A model generated the notes under the pieces. That model ran no database searches and was not told the origin of the DNA. It was given only the letters and a program-made list of their open reading frames with translations. A stretch of DNA of 64,000 bases from Porogramme epimiltina (taxonomy: Eukaryota > Basidiomycota > Agaricomycetes > Polyporales > Polyporaceae). The position numbers and the translations under genes were made by a program. Below are positions 45,299 through 57,158 of the stretch, in pieces; positions within the stretch are counted from its first letter, which is position 1; every line of letters starts with the position of its first letter. Location: the NCBI GenBank assembly GCA_900155495.1, contig FTLJ01000689.1, positions 1 through 64,000 on the forward strand. The letters run 5' to 3'.

Positions 45299-46705
45299 TC
45301 ACTCCCGCGACGGTGGACCGGCTGAGGTTAAACCGAGACGAGCGTAGTTGCCTTTGGAGATGTTGTCGAGAAGGGCTTGGTTTGCTTTGTTCTGCGCTTG
45401 TGTCCAGGCCGCGAGCTGCGCGAAGGTCTTCGGGGGTGCTTCAGGAGGAGGGTTTTCAGGTGTAGGTGGTCGTTCTAGTGATTTGGAAATCATGCAGGCT
45501 AGATCGCGCATAGAGCCGCGGGGGAGGTGCGTGGCGGGTGACGCGGACGAACGGAAGGCTGTCTCATAGGGTGTTGGTCCGATGTCTGAGTTATGCGTTG
45601 GTAAGCAGGTCGAGACGCTGTTTAGTGGGAGCCGTGACCTACCCATGTCGTCATCCGACAGCAATTCGTCCTTGACCTCTTCTCTGGCGCCTGACTCACG
45701 CCGCCACACAGGGGAGGTGAGCGTAGAAGAAGGCTCAGGTGACTTGGACGTGGTAGGGGTGGGGAGCCCGAGTTGCGGCGGCGACTTCGATGACTTTCGC
45801 GCGCGAGGGAGGCAGGTCCGGGGTTGGGGTGAGCTGGAGTTAGGAGGAGACACCTGATTGGCATGGGCATCGCATGAGTTTACCGGCACGCAGTATACCC
45901 GGTAAGTGATCGAGCACTCACGGAATTTGTCCCCCTGTTTACGGTGCGCAGGCGAGCGTAGGTAAGGATGTCGCCCGTCTGTATGTCGTGTCCCACGCGA
46001 TCAGCCCATATGGCGGCTAGTTCATGAGACGGATTTGGTTCTTCGGCAAGGAGAACTTCGAGCATTGGTAATATGATTGCATCTTTGACAAGGCTAGGGT
46101 ACACTAAGGGAAAGCGGCCATCAGGAGGCTGCAAATCAACAAATGGAAGCCTAAGAGACGCACAGATGCTGGCACTACTTGTCAACGCCGTCGGGATCGT
46201 GTCTGTCGCAGATTTCTTCGACTTTCTCGTTCCCCTAGGTGGCGGCGCGAGATGTTCATCGGTTGTATGACGATGTGTTTGCCTTTTCCCGCTAAAATAC
46301 ACCTGGAGCTTGTCCATGCTGTAGTCTTCGCAATTTGGGACCCTTCGAATCTGTTCGACAAGCTGCTTGCGTTGTTCTCTAGTTGGATACTTGTCTACAC
46401 GGTAAAAGAAGTCTGTGAAACATGTCACCACCAGGTAACAAGCATATAGTCAGCGGGGAGCCTCCACGTGTAAGCAGGCACAGGGTCTGATTCTCACCCG
46501 AAAGGATGGAGTAGGCCTCGGCAGGATACCGCTTGCGAGGGGCGCCACGGCCATGAGCAGCATGCCCAATAGTTGGACTTGGTAAGGGGGTTGGGAGAGC
46601 AGCGTCCGCCCCGGTGTGTGGAGGGGGGGATCCGCAAGTTGGAGTGGCCCTGGTAGGGTAGGGCTGAAGAACAGCCCAGCCAGCGACGGTAGAAGACACG
46701 GCCAT
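45299..46705 (-). CDS. Atypical homeodomain-like protein
   Basis: About 405 residues in at least three exons. Exon 1 (from 46705) is Pro/Thr-rich and ends GRGAPRKRYPAEAYSILS. After an intron the reading continues DFFYRVDKYPTREQRKQLVE, then QIRRVPNCEDYSMDKLQVYF and SGKRQTH. Aligned by eye, this fits a homeodomain: helices 1 and 2 with KYPTREQR, then a longer loop and a recognition helix in which the WFxNxR signature is YFSGKR. Trp48 is Tyr and the normally invariant Asn51 is Gly. The later part is Ser/Pro-rich (KSSKSPPQLGLPTPTTSKSP). A third intron near 45640 with no stop and a length divisible by three is possible. It is probably nuclear; DNA binding is uncertain. The start could be further upstream. 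Confidence 0.65.
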
Positions 46706-49647
46706 TTGATGGTGGGGATTTGAGTGGGACTGACTGTATTCGCGGGTGGGGAAGGAATGAGGGGAGGGTTCCGAGAGGAAGCCATGGTTATATCGTCCTG
46801 GTGAGCAAGAAATTCCCGTCAGTTTTTGGGGTAAAATAAACGAAGCGACGTTTCCAACCCTGCCAGCATGTGATGTTTAATTTTGATCGTAGGAAAAGCG
46901 GATGAACCGATGCGTCGGTATGGAGAAGGAGGAAGCTAGGCCTTTTCAGAGGGTGATCGGTTTTGATAAGCGGCGCGCCGTAAGGAGTCGAGGTCAAAAG
47001 GCCGTCAATGTTGCTCCGAAACGGTGGTGTCCTCTCCTCTTTCCAATAACCTCCCATCCGGCCCCTCTTAGTGCCATTTCCACACGCCGCCGGAGTCTTC
47101 CGCACCTCGAAACAACTCCGGCTCGTCCGCTCCACAGACCACCCGTTGCAAATAAGGCACTTACGACCTCGCCGTAACCGTAATACCGTGTGACGTGGCC
47201 GTCTTAAATACGGCCTGGGCTGTCAAAGCTGTAAAAAGGGGCAAAATTTGCGCAAATCGGCGCGGTGTCACGGCACGTTCGGACAGCAAATGAATGACTC
47301 TCGACGCTCTTTGCAGGCACGGAGAGCATATAAAAGGAAGCTCGTCGCGGGAAGGCAAGGCCGCAATAATCGATTGAGCGGACTTTTAAGTCAACAACAA
47401 GGGCACAGTCGAGGAAGGACATATTGAGGCCCGTCTGGAAGGTCGTAGAATTCAGGAGGACCCCTATTCCTGTTCTCAGATTGCATATCACATACCGGCC
47501 TATGAGCCTAACCATATGTTGCCCTGGTTGGTCCGACAGTATGACTCGTGTATATGTTCTTGGAACGAAGACATCAGCAGGGATTCCATGAGGCCCGCCT
47601 CACCCCTCACCCTCACGGCCTCGAGGCTGTGAGCGCCAAGAAAACACGCAAGGTTCGGATGTCTAACAGGACGTACAACGCATGGTGGCCTGGCGGAGTC
47701 ATCGAAACAGGGAAGGAGCGATGCAGGGAGCGAAGAGCGTGAGGCATTACAGCGCCAACCTTCGGCGCCAGCTTATCAAGACAATGAGGTGGAAACCTAC
47801 AGGCGTGGGTGCTCAAACGTTCATGCCTTCACCCACCTAACGCCCCACAACTTGCCTCCCATCCACCACCATCCCCGACCCCCACCTCCCATCCCCCATC
47901 CCCAATCCATCCTCCAGCCCCCTTCGATGCTTCGACGCCAGTACGGGATTCCTCGATGCTGCCCCTGGCGACTTCGGCCATTGGACGGACCGTACCTTCG
48001 GGGTACTCCCTTATCGCCCACCATCGCCAACTTCGCCAAGGAGGAAACTCGAAACGTCTGATCGACGAGATCACCAGCCTCCCCAACCAAAAGAGCGCAC
48101 TACGCGCACACATTGGCAAGATCGGTCTAGCAGACGGATACTTGAATACGGCGTGCTATTGGAGGGCGTCGACGGGTATACTCGACCCGTCTGCGCACTT
48201 TAGTGGCATCGTTGTGGCAAAAACCGGGGTCCGGCCATCCAGAGCATCTAGGCCATCGCAAGGACGGGCGTCATCGTTCAGTTCGGTCGACACGCCGTTC
48301 TGGCGAGGGCAGCATATCCTTACTACTTAGCATCCGACGAGGCCTGTGAAAGAGCCGAATTCTGCTGGGATCCCCCAGGGTTCCATGCAATCAGGGTCAC
48401 AATATTGCAAAGGCTATGGGGCAAAACTGCATACTTTCCCGCGTGTCCCACGTAATCGTGAGGCTCTCGGGAAGGTTGTGCGGTTCCAACATGTGGCACG
48501 CACCCACGAAGTTTGCGGTTCCGCCTCGTGCACTTCCGAAATGAAAACAAAAAGGGTACAATAATAAGGTTAACTACCACAAAAGCAAAAGGGGTGTTGC
48601 ACGTCCCCATGTGTCTGGAAGGGTCTGGCATGACACAAATAAGCCCGGAAGTTTCCCAAATGAAAGTCAAACAATGTTCATGGGGTTAGGAACTTGCCTA
48701 CTAGGAGCCAGAGACAAAGGATGTCCGGAGGACAATAACGGTAGTAGTCTGTCTTCTAATACCTCCGCCGGCGTTAGGGTGGTCAGTATTAATGACATCC
48801 AGGTGTCAAGAATAGCCCATATAGTTCCATGTAGCGCCGTGGCCTACCGACAGGCGGACCACCGCCTGTCCCCGGAAATAGCTGCAACAGGGCGCGAGGG
48901 GAGGCCTGGCCGGCCACTTGACTCCCCCCCGACTGGTTGCTAGGAGGAATGAGAGTTATGTGGCGACTATGTCCGGACAGTTGCCAGCGGAAAGTGGCTG
49001 CGCAGCTGTTCTTCTCACAGGAAGTGGACCGAGGGGAGCAGTGGGGAAGTGAAAGAATTGCTTACCCCTTTCGGGCGACTGCGCCGCCGCTCCATCACAT
49101 CACTGTTGAAGCTCAACTCCGAAGGGCAGGTGGTATGGATGGACGGGATGAGGAGGGTATCGCGGTTACTGTAGATACACATAATGTCACTATGCACCTC
49201 GAATGAGCAGTAGATGAACGGAGACGATGAAGGATAAGCGGTGGCATCGAACGGTATGCCAGCGCGGTGGCGTGCACGTGGCAAAGAGACGTTACTGAAC
49301 ACGATGACGTTTGGCGAGACGCCGGCGGGGACGATTGCCCATGCTCTCGTCCCGTCCGGAAAACCCAGCGCGTTGCTATCCGTCCTTCCCCTCGCTTTCC
49401 TCCCGTCTTACTCTCTCTCGCTCCCGCCGCCAGCGCGCAGAACGGCACGTCGCAGACGATATCGCGAATTTGAGGTTATCGGCGGCGCACCGGCATCGGG
49501 CGTGTGAAATCATCTCCACAGAGGCCGGATTGTAAGCATCAAGGCGCTGGGCGGGTTCTCGGGTGGAGTCCTCGTCCTCGACCCCCGTCCGCCAGCTTCA
49601 CGCAGCACCTCTGCCTCGTCCTCCGCGCAGACGGCGCACGACCCTCG
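46706..49647. other. Long gene-poor region
   Basis: About 2.9 kb. Open frames at 46788-47135, 47809-48330 and 48937-49206 resemble nothing known. A C/A-rich simple tract lies at about 47855-47925. The right end must contain the promoter of the first membrane-protein gene. No gene is supported. Confidence 0.45.
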
Positions 49648-52288
49648 ATGCCCGGCCCCCGCATCCTCCCCGTCCTCGCGGCCGCGGCGCCCTTCGCGAC
49701 GCTCGCGGCGGCGTACTCGTTCAACATCGTCTCCACCCCTCGCCAGTGCCAGAACCTCACCGTTGACATCACCGGCTCGGGCACGCCTCCGTACACGCTC
49801 CTCATCATCCCCTCCGGCTCCACCCCCCTCTCGAACAACGTCGAAGTCCGGCGGATAACGAACGTCCCCTTCAACAGCTCCACATCGGTCTCGTTCCAGC
49901 TCAAGTTCCCGGAGAACTCGCAGTTCATCGCGGTGGTGAGTGTATGCTCTCTCTACTCTCGGGGACGGCTGTCCGGCAAGCTTTGTGCGGTGTGGGCGGG
50001 CGGGGCGAGTGCGGGGCTGCGGGCGCGGGGCTGGGTGCCGTCCGGTGAGTGCCCGACGTCGGTGCTGCGGAGCGTGGGTCGGTCGAGCCCGGGCAGATGG
50101 ATGGCTGGTCCGTGTGGTTTCGTGGCGTCGGACGCCCCCCGCAGACGGACGAGCCGCGCTGGTCGGGCAGGCACCTCGCAGCGCTCTGGGCCATGTCCGC
50201 TCGCCATCACGGAGCACGGGAGATGGCCTCGGGCTGAGGCTGATCCATTCTGGACGGGCTCGCGCGGGCCTGCTCAGGCGGGCGGGAGTACCGGTCGTCG
50301 ACGGGCGAGCGGGGCCGCCAGTTTGAATGGGGCCGCGCTAGAACGTCGAGACCTACCGCCCGTTGCCCCTGCATCATGCTCGCGGCCACCGCCCGTGTCC
50401 CTCCATGCATACACGTCGCGTTGCCATATCGCATCGGGCACGGCGGTCTCTATCGGGCAGCAGGAGACGTGCGATATGCTTTCTCTGCCATCCGTGCTGC
50501 TACGGACGCGACAAGCATGCTTAGGGCCGCCCATCTCCTGGGCACTCTGCACTGCTGAGGCACTTGGCACTTGGTGCCCTGCGGGGGCGTCCGGGAGAAA
50601 GGCACGCCATATTTTGGAGATAGTCATGGGACGGCTCGACGGACAGAAGCCTCCGTCGTCCTTTCACATGCCCTCCACGGCTTATGGCGAGCGTAAATGC
50701 GCCCTGCGAAGCCCATGGACGTAACCTGTCCTCCGCCTTGCACGCTCGTCGCCCTCCGCGTCGCGTGAGGCCGCTTGTGCCTTAGCCCGGTCGTCCCAGG
50801 ATCGTCCCCCCGGCGTGTCGCCCTTCGTCCTTCGACGCGTTTCGGGAATATGGAATGCGCGGGGACACGCGTACATACGGGGATGCGCTGATGGGATACT
50901 GGCGCGCGGCCTTGCCCAAGTCGCGTCAATTGGGTGGTCGTCCGACCCAACGACGCTCGGGGTTATGGCGTCTGGAGATGGAGCATGGAGCGACGACGCG
51001 GCTTCTTGATACGGCAGCGGTGTATTCGTTGGGGCTCAGCTGACGCCATCCATCGCTCTAGGTCAGCGATAACGATGGGTTCGGAAGCGGCGGAACGAGC
51101 GGGGCTGTCACTGTCCTGTCCGGCGACGATGGCTGCTTCGACTCCAATACGGAGGTCTCCCCTGACTTCCTCTTCCACACGGACCCCGACGGTGTTGTGT
51201 CGAGCTGCACTCCTCAACGAATATGGTGGAATGCTAGCCAGGTAGAAGGGTACGTCATCTTTGCATCACAATGTGTTCCTGCACTCACAGCCTTGCCCGC
51301 CTAGAACCCCTTCGTTCAAAGCAGTTATCCCCGGAGGAGAATCGTTCGCCATCCCCTCAAATACAACGAGTCAGGTGACTGGAGAAGGCTTGGGATTCAC
51401 ATGGACACCCTCTGTGCGTATTGGAACGACACTAGTGCTGGTTGGAGGGGATGATCGCGGGCCCGGAGTCGGAGGGAGCAACGTCTACACAGTCCAGCAG
51501 GGAAGCTCCTCGTCGTGTCTCAACAGCACCTCGCCATCATCCACTCCCGGATCCCCTGCAGGAGGCAGTTATCCAACAAGTACAGATGGGTCTGGCACTG
51601 GCAGTAGCAGCGGGTGAGTGATCATCACATCCCTTGCTGCCCAATTCCCCAACACGTGTCCAGGTCCAAGGCGGACGTCGGCGCCATCGTCGGCGGCGTT
51701 GTTGGTGGCGTTGTGGGTGCCATCGCCATAGCCCTCGTTCTCCTCTTCATAATGCGCCGCAAGCGCTTCAGCCACACTCAGAAGGAACGCCCCGTCGATC
51801 TCCTCCAGGATCACGACGATGGCCCGGGCCCCGCGGTCGGCAACGAGCGGCTGCCCGAGTACTACCAACCTGAGCCCTTCATCCTCCCCGACCCCACCGT
51901 CGCGTCGACGTACGAAAGCTACCGCGACGAAGTCCCTGGAGGCTCGTCCCGCCCGAGCGGGGACCGCCGCCAGTCGTACCTCTCGACGAGCACGTCCGAC
52001 GCCGGCGGCTTCCTGCGCGCGGGCACGTCCTTGCCGTCGTCGAGCGCGCGCAAGTCGCCCATCGCGCCGACCTTCCGCCCCGTGAATATCATCCAGCATG
52101 ATGACGCGGGCCCGAGCGAGGCCGCGCCGGAGCCGGAGACGATCGAGCTTCCGCCCGCGTATACCAACATCAAGCCGCGTGCGGCGCCGCCGCCGTCGAG
52201 TGTGGGCGCGGACGACGGGGAGTCGAACGTCGGCGGCGCGTCGACGGTGGCGGACTCGTCGGCAGACCGCCCGCCACATCTGCTTTAA
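49648..52288 (+). CDS. Single-pass membrane protein with PPxY tail, tandem copy 1
   Basis: Four exons, 49648-49935, 51062-51249, 51305-51613 and 51664-52288, join to 469 residues. The order is signal peptide (about residues 1-25), an ectodomain opening AYSFNIVSTPRQCQNLTVDI, then VSDNDGFGSGGTS with paired Cys, IWWNASQVEGTPSFKAVIPG and FTWTPSVRIGTTLVLVGGDD, a Ser/Thr/Gly stalk, the membrane helix GAIVGGVVGGVVGAIAIALV (about residues 267-292) stopped by MRRKR, and a 175-residue tail. The tail holds ERPVDLLQ, NIIQHDDAGPSE and ELPPAY (PPxY at residues 425-428, 52151-52162). The family is common in agaricomycetes but has no known function to me. Intron 1 is 1126 bp, far longer than in the sister copies, and the frame reads through part of it. 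Confidence 0.85.
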
Positions 52289-53974
52289 GCCCTAGAGACA
52301 CTTTCTTGGTTAAGGTGTGTCCTTGGCTGCGGCTGCCATCATTCCTTCCCTCCGCTCACAGTCGCGCAGGGCGTCCAGATAAGCTCACCCGAGCCTCCAC
52401 TTCCTCATCCATCTCTTCCCCTGAACGGACCTCACGGATCCTAGCTACATCTCACGCCCCGCACTTGATGAACGCTCGTTTATGCCCCCGGGGCCCGCTC
52501 CCCCTCGCCCGCCCATGTGTATGCCGCCTCCTGTCCCCGCCACCCCCTCCCTTCCAACTCGCATCAGTACGGCCGCGTCTGCGCTCTTTGTTTACCCCCC
52601 TTCCTTTCGCCGCACCACGCACGCCCGCCCTTGGCACTTCTTCCATCTTACACGACTTCTCCCGCTGCATGCGATACACTTGGCACCCTCCCCGTCCCCG
52701 TCCCCCTCTTCATTCGTTTTCGCTCTCGTCCCCGTTGCTGTCCTCCCGTCTTCGTTCATCCGCCCCTCTTGTTCTTGTGTACATGGACTTCCAATTTTGC
52801 CTCCCGCACGCCCGCGCCCTGTCCTACCGTATCTTGTTTATGCCCGTCCCTCGCCCGCCTCCGAACCCACCTGCCCGCCCGCGCGGCCTTGGTGCGCGCA
52901 AGTACCCTACGCACCCCCATAATCCCGCCCCGCGCGCCGTCTTCGCCGTTGAATGCACAGGCCTTGGACGTGTACCTTTGCGCGCCGATCTTCGTTGATA
53001 GGCGCTCCAGCCTCGTGCTCGCATGGGCCGTTCGGCGGTGGATAGAAGCTAGTCCTCCCCCCATAACGGGCGGGGTGGCGCCGCCGGCGAAGTGGGAGCC
53101 GGAGTGCGGAAGGCCCGCTCGCTGTTACCAACTTTAGCTGACGAGTGAAAGCGCGCGCGATCCTCCTCGCAGCTCTGTGCTCGCTGCTCCAGCCCCCGGG
53201 TGCTGTGCTGTACGTGGCCATGGTGCCGCCCTGGCGCTCCTCCGCTTCGGATTCCAGATTGTCGCACCGCCTCAGAGGGCCCGGCGGTCATCCCGGGGAC
53301 GGTTTAGCTCGCTCCACATGTGGACGATGTTGCATGCGTCCCGCGCGAGATCGAGGTGGTTGAGTTATGTGCCTCGCGGAGAGTCCACAATCTTGAGTTT
53401 CGTGGGGTAGGATCGAGCACGCGTCCATCGCGCGTTGCGTTGGGGGTCTTGCCGTGGCCAGAGTGTCCTCGTCCGTGTGCTTAGTTGAGCTTTGGGTGGC
53501 CCGCCCAGTATTTGACTTGAGCAACGCATGAGTGAGCACAAGTCGCCTCAGGCTCCGGCTCCGAACCTCTCGGGCTCGGGGCTCGAGGCTTCTGATGGGC
53601 CCACTAGGCGCCCGCTGCTCCTTGTTTTCTGCCCCCACCTGCGCAATCCCATCTCTATCAGTGGGAATTGCGCGCCGCCATCCTCCGCGACGACTGATTC
53701 CAAACGTTTTCTCCCCTTAGCGATGACATACGGTCCCCCGATCGCTAACGGGCACGGACTACCGGAGGGTCGCGCGCTCAGCGAGTCCGGCCTCATTGCC
53801 GCCCTTAGCCGCCTACATTTCCCCACCGAATAGGGGAAATGACCTCCCCCCCGGTCGTCATACTACACCCCTCGACCCGCCCACCCCCCCCCCCCCCCNN
53901 CCCCTCGACCCGCCCCCCCGCCCCGACCTCGATCTCCCCTTTCTCCCTCCTCGCGTGGGCGACCCCGACGCACG
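52289..53974. other. Spacer between membrane-protein copies 1 and 2, pyrimidine-rich
   Basis: About 1.7 kb. From 52450 to 52900 the plus strand is strongly C/T-rich. A run of C containing two undetermined bases (53899-53900) lies 75 bp before the start codon of copy 2 and is probably a sequencing or assembly uncertainty. No coding feature is supported. Confidence 0.5.
53899..53900. other. Two undetermined bases in a C homopolymer
   Basis: The only ambiguous bases in the window, placed within a run of more than fifteen C. They are in the leader of copy 2 and do not touch the coding region. Confidence 0.99.
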
Positions 53975-55838
53975 ATGTCCCCCGCACGCCCGACCCTCGC
54001 ACGCGGGCGCGCCCTCCAAGTTGCGCTCCTCCTCGCCGCCGCGGCGCTCGCGCCCCGCGCGGCGTCCGCGTACTCGTTCCGCCTCGCGTCGGACCCGCCG
54101 ACGCAGTGCGAGGACCTCGTGGTCGACGTGGCGGGCGCGGGGGCGCCGCCGTACACGCTCACCCTGCTCCCGCTCGAGGACTCGACGCTCATCCCCGTCT
54201 CCGCGCCGTTCAACACGTCGACGTCCGTCGCGTTCCAGTTGACGTATCCCGCAAATACGCACTTCGTCGCCGTCGTGAGTAATTGCTTCCGGTGCCGCCG
54301 GCCCGCGCGCCTGTGAGGGGCGTTTGCGCACGCGCTGTGGTGCTGACGGGTTATTCCACCAGGTCAGCGACAGCACGGGGTTCGGGACTGGGGGCGTCAG
54401 CGCAGTGCTGACGGTCTCTCCGGGAGACGCGAGTTGTCTGCCGTCGGGCCCACCACATCCAGTATGGACGTGGAGCTCGGACCCTGACACCTCGATGACG
54501 AGCTGCTCGCCCCAGCGGATATGGTGGAAGCCAAATATGACCGTAACTGAAGGGTGCGTTCCCTCATACTCGCCTCTTTTGAGTTAGATCTGATATCAAT
54601 GACGATCGACAGGTCTCCCCGGTTTCAGGCGGTCGTCCCAGGAGGAGACGCGTTCGAAATCCCGCAAGGCACACTGACGAACACGACGAACGAGGGGCTT
54701 GGTTTCAACTGGACAGTTTCAGTCCGACCTGGGACCTCGGTGATTATTGTGGGCAGCGACGGGCGTGGGTACGGGTCAGGAGGGAGCACGCTCTTTCCAG
54801 GGGTTCAACAAGGAAATCTCTCATGTATCAACGAAAAATCCCTTTCTTCTACGTCCGGAGCACCAATGAGTACAAATACTAGGTACGTATTTCTCACCTT
54901 TCGGGAGCAGTCAGTATTGACGCCCATCCTCATGGTCCTCTAGTTCGGTCATTCAAAGCGGGTGAGTATTCCTCTGCCACCCAAACAGCCAGAATCTTAC
55001 CAAGCACCGTAGATCCTCGGTCCCTGTTGGTGCGATCGTCGGCGGGGCCGTTGGAGGTATTGCCGCGATCGCCCTCGCCCTCTTCCTCCTGCTCCTCCTG
55101 CGCAGGCGGCGCTCCCCGCTCGACGAAAAGCAACGCCGCCCCGTCGAAATCTTCCCAATCGAAGACGACATCACGGGCCGCGACAGCCCCCTCCCCGACG
55201 GGCACGAGCCCCGCCCATTCATCTCTCCCCCGTCTCCAAACCCCTTCACGACCCCAGACACGACCACCGCCCCCACCTCCATCCGCGAGTGCCCCTCGCC
55301 CTCGTCCTACCACGGCACCATCCTCCGCGGCCCCAGCGGCTCCATCTCCTCGGCATCCACACATCTCAGCCAGAGCCCTTCCGCGCGCCAGCCATCCTTC
55401 CTCTCCTCGCACAGCCGAAGCACGTCCGACGGCGGGCCCCCGCGCGGAAGCGCTGCCTCCGCGACCACCTGCGCGCACCGCTCGCGCGCGAGCCTCCCCT
55501 CGCTCCCGCCCCCTGCCGCCGTGGGCCCACCGCGAAAGGGCCCCGCGGTGCTGTGGCAGCGCGGGCGCCGCACGACCGTCATACAGCACGCGGACGCGGG
55601 GCCGAGCCCGAGCCAGAGCGAGCCGGAAGAGCTGGAGCCGGAGCCGGAGACGGTCGAGCTTCCCCCGGCGTATACCACCATTGGCCAGAACGCGGCAGCT
55701 CCAGCGGGGCCGTCGCGGCTCCCGCCGCCGCCGTGGAGTGCGACCTCAGAAGCGGAGGGGGAGTCGTCCCATGCTAGGGGCGCGCCGATGTCAGTGCTTG
55801 CGGTGTCGAATGTGGACGAGCCTCCGAGTTCGCCGTAG
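53975..55838 (+). CDS. Single-pass membrane protein with PPxY tail, tandem copy 2
   Basis: Five exons, 53975-54274, 54363-54553, 54613-54882, 54944-54961 and 55013-55838, join to 534 residues. The signal peptide has a long Ala/Leu core (VALLLAAAALAPRAASA). The ectodomain starts AYSFRLASDPPTQCEDLVVD and contains VSDSTGFGTGGVS, IWWKPNMTVTEGSPRFQAVV and FNWTVSVRPGTSVIIVG. Exon 4 is an 18 nt microexon encoding part of the stalk. The membrane helix GAIVGGAVGGIAAIALALFL is followed by RRRR. The tail is the longest of the three, very Pro/Ser-rich, and keeps RRPVEIF, TVIQHADAGPS and ELPPAY (residues 477-480, 55662-55673). The signal and helix lie in exons also conserved in copies 1 and 3, so tandem duplication is clear. 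Confidence 0.86.
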
Positions 55839-57158
55839 GCTTTTCTCGGAGGAGTGTTGCGTCCGGGTGTTCTTTATCATTGTTAAGTTGTGGATTAAGA
55901 TGTGTTTAGTAGGATATTCATGTCGGAATTAATTTCGTTGGGCCCGAAGCATCAGGGTCCAGGGTGAGGTGCAAACTCTTGGACACGTTCCTGGTGGTTA
56001 GATCTCGGCGTTATGAGGTTGTGGTTTGGTATGTTCCTATCCATTGGTTCCCCGGGGTAGCTCGTCAATGGTACCGATGATGTCATCACGATATTGCACG
56101 GGCGCTTGTGCAACTGGCACGCTAGTGGGGCTGTGTTGGCACCGCAGTACATCTTTTCTCCTCCCCACCTCTTCGTTTCTCAACTTAGTATCGAACGAGA
56201 CATTTAGGGGTTACTGTTCTCACCTATATCCATCCCTGGTTGAACGCCGCTTTCAAGGGGCAACATTGACACCGGTCGAGATGCCGAACCAAACTCAAAC
56301 CCAAAATCCGGCTTACGAGCTTTAGCGAGGAAGAACGGTAATGTCCGCCTTTCAACGCACCTATTCCGCAAGTAGAGGATATTTTACCTCACAAGGGTGG
56401 AGATACATCGGCCAAGTCATATACCGGCCTCCCTGCGCCCCGGCAACGCGTAGGACGCGCGTCCCGTGCACAGCTCGATCATCCGCTGGCGTCGAGCCGA
56501 ATTTGGGCACACGGTGGAGTAGCCTTTTGATGAAACGTCGTACTAGAGTTAACTCGCCCGCGTCGTCAAACAGCTCGTGGGGAGGCTCTCACCGCCATTA
56601 TCTATGCGCCCAATCGATGGATCGCAAAGTGGCCGTCGCCCGCCCTCCATACACTTTACGTCCCAACCTATGCCCAGAAGCCCGCCGCGCATGGCGTGCC
56701 TTCTCTTCCGGCTGTTGTGTGTACCGACATCAGACCGCCGCATGTCTGCCGCTGGGTCCGATCCCGGAGGAAGAGGCGCATGGGCGCTGGCACGGCGGGC
56801 ACCTCATGGTGAGACCATTTGCTCACCAAGCTCATTTACCTGGGTTATAACGACGCGAAGGGGAGGGGGAATGAGTGCGACACGCAGTGTCATGGGCGCA
56901 CGGGGTCCTGGAGCCACGAGTTATAGCCCTCACCGCCTCACCGCCCAGGGGCCGTTACACCCACAAAAGAAGCGCCTTCCATACCGCACAAATCCCACAA
57001 CACGTCCAGGCCGCCAGCCACCGCAGGTCTGATGGAGGGGACCCATCCGCAGGGGTGACGAAATGGGAGATGGTGAGGCTCTTTCTCCTCAACCCCCACC
57101 TGCTTCCACCTCTGTCTCACTGGAGCTCCCCCTCTCCCCTCAGCTTGGACGACGCACG
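55839..57158. other. Spacer between membrane-protein copies 2 and 3
   Basis: About 1.3 kb. Frames at 56341-56850 and 56577-57032 overlap and have no family resemblance. It probably holds the terminator of copy 2 and the promoter of copy 3. Confidence 0.4.

Noticed and set aside
49936..50724. Read-through extension of membrane-protein copy 1 after exon 1.
   Set aside because: The sister genes splice at the same codon and the next exon (VSDNDGFGSGG) is found at 51062.
52450..53100. Several overlapping Pro-rich frames between membrane-protein copies 1 and 2.
   Set aside because: They reflect a pyrimidine-rich tract; three frames of the same strand are open together and none has a domain.
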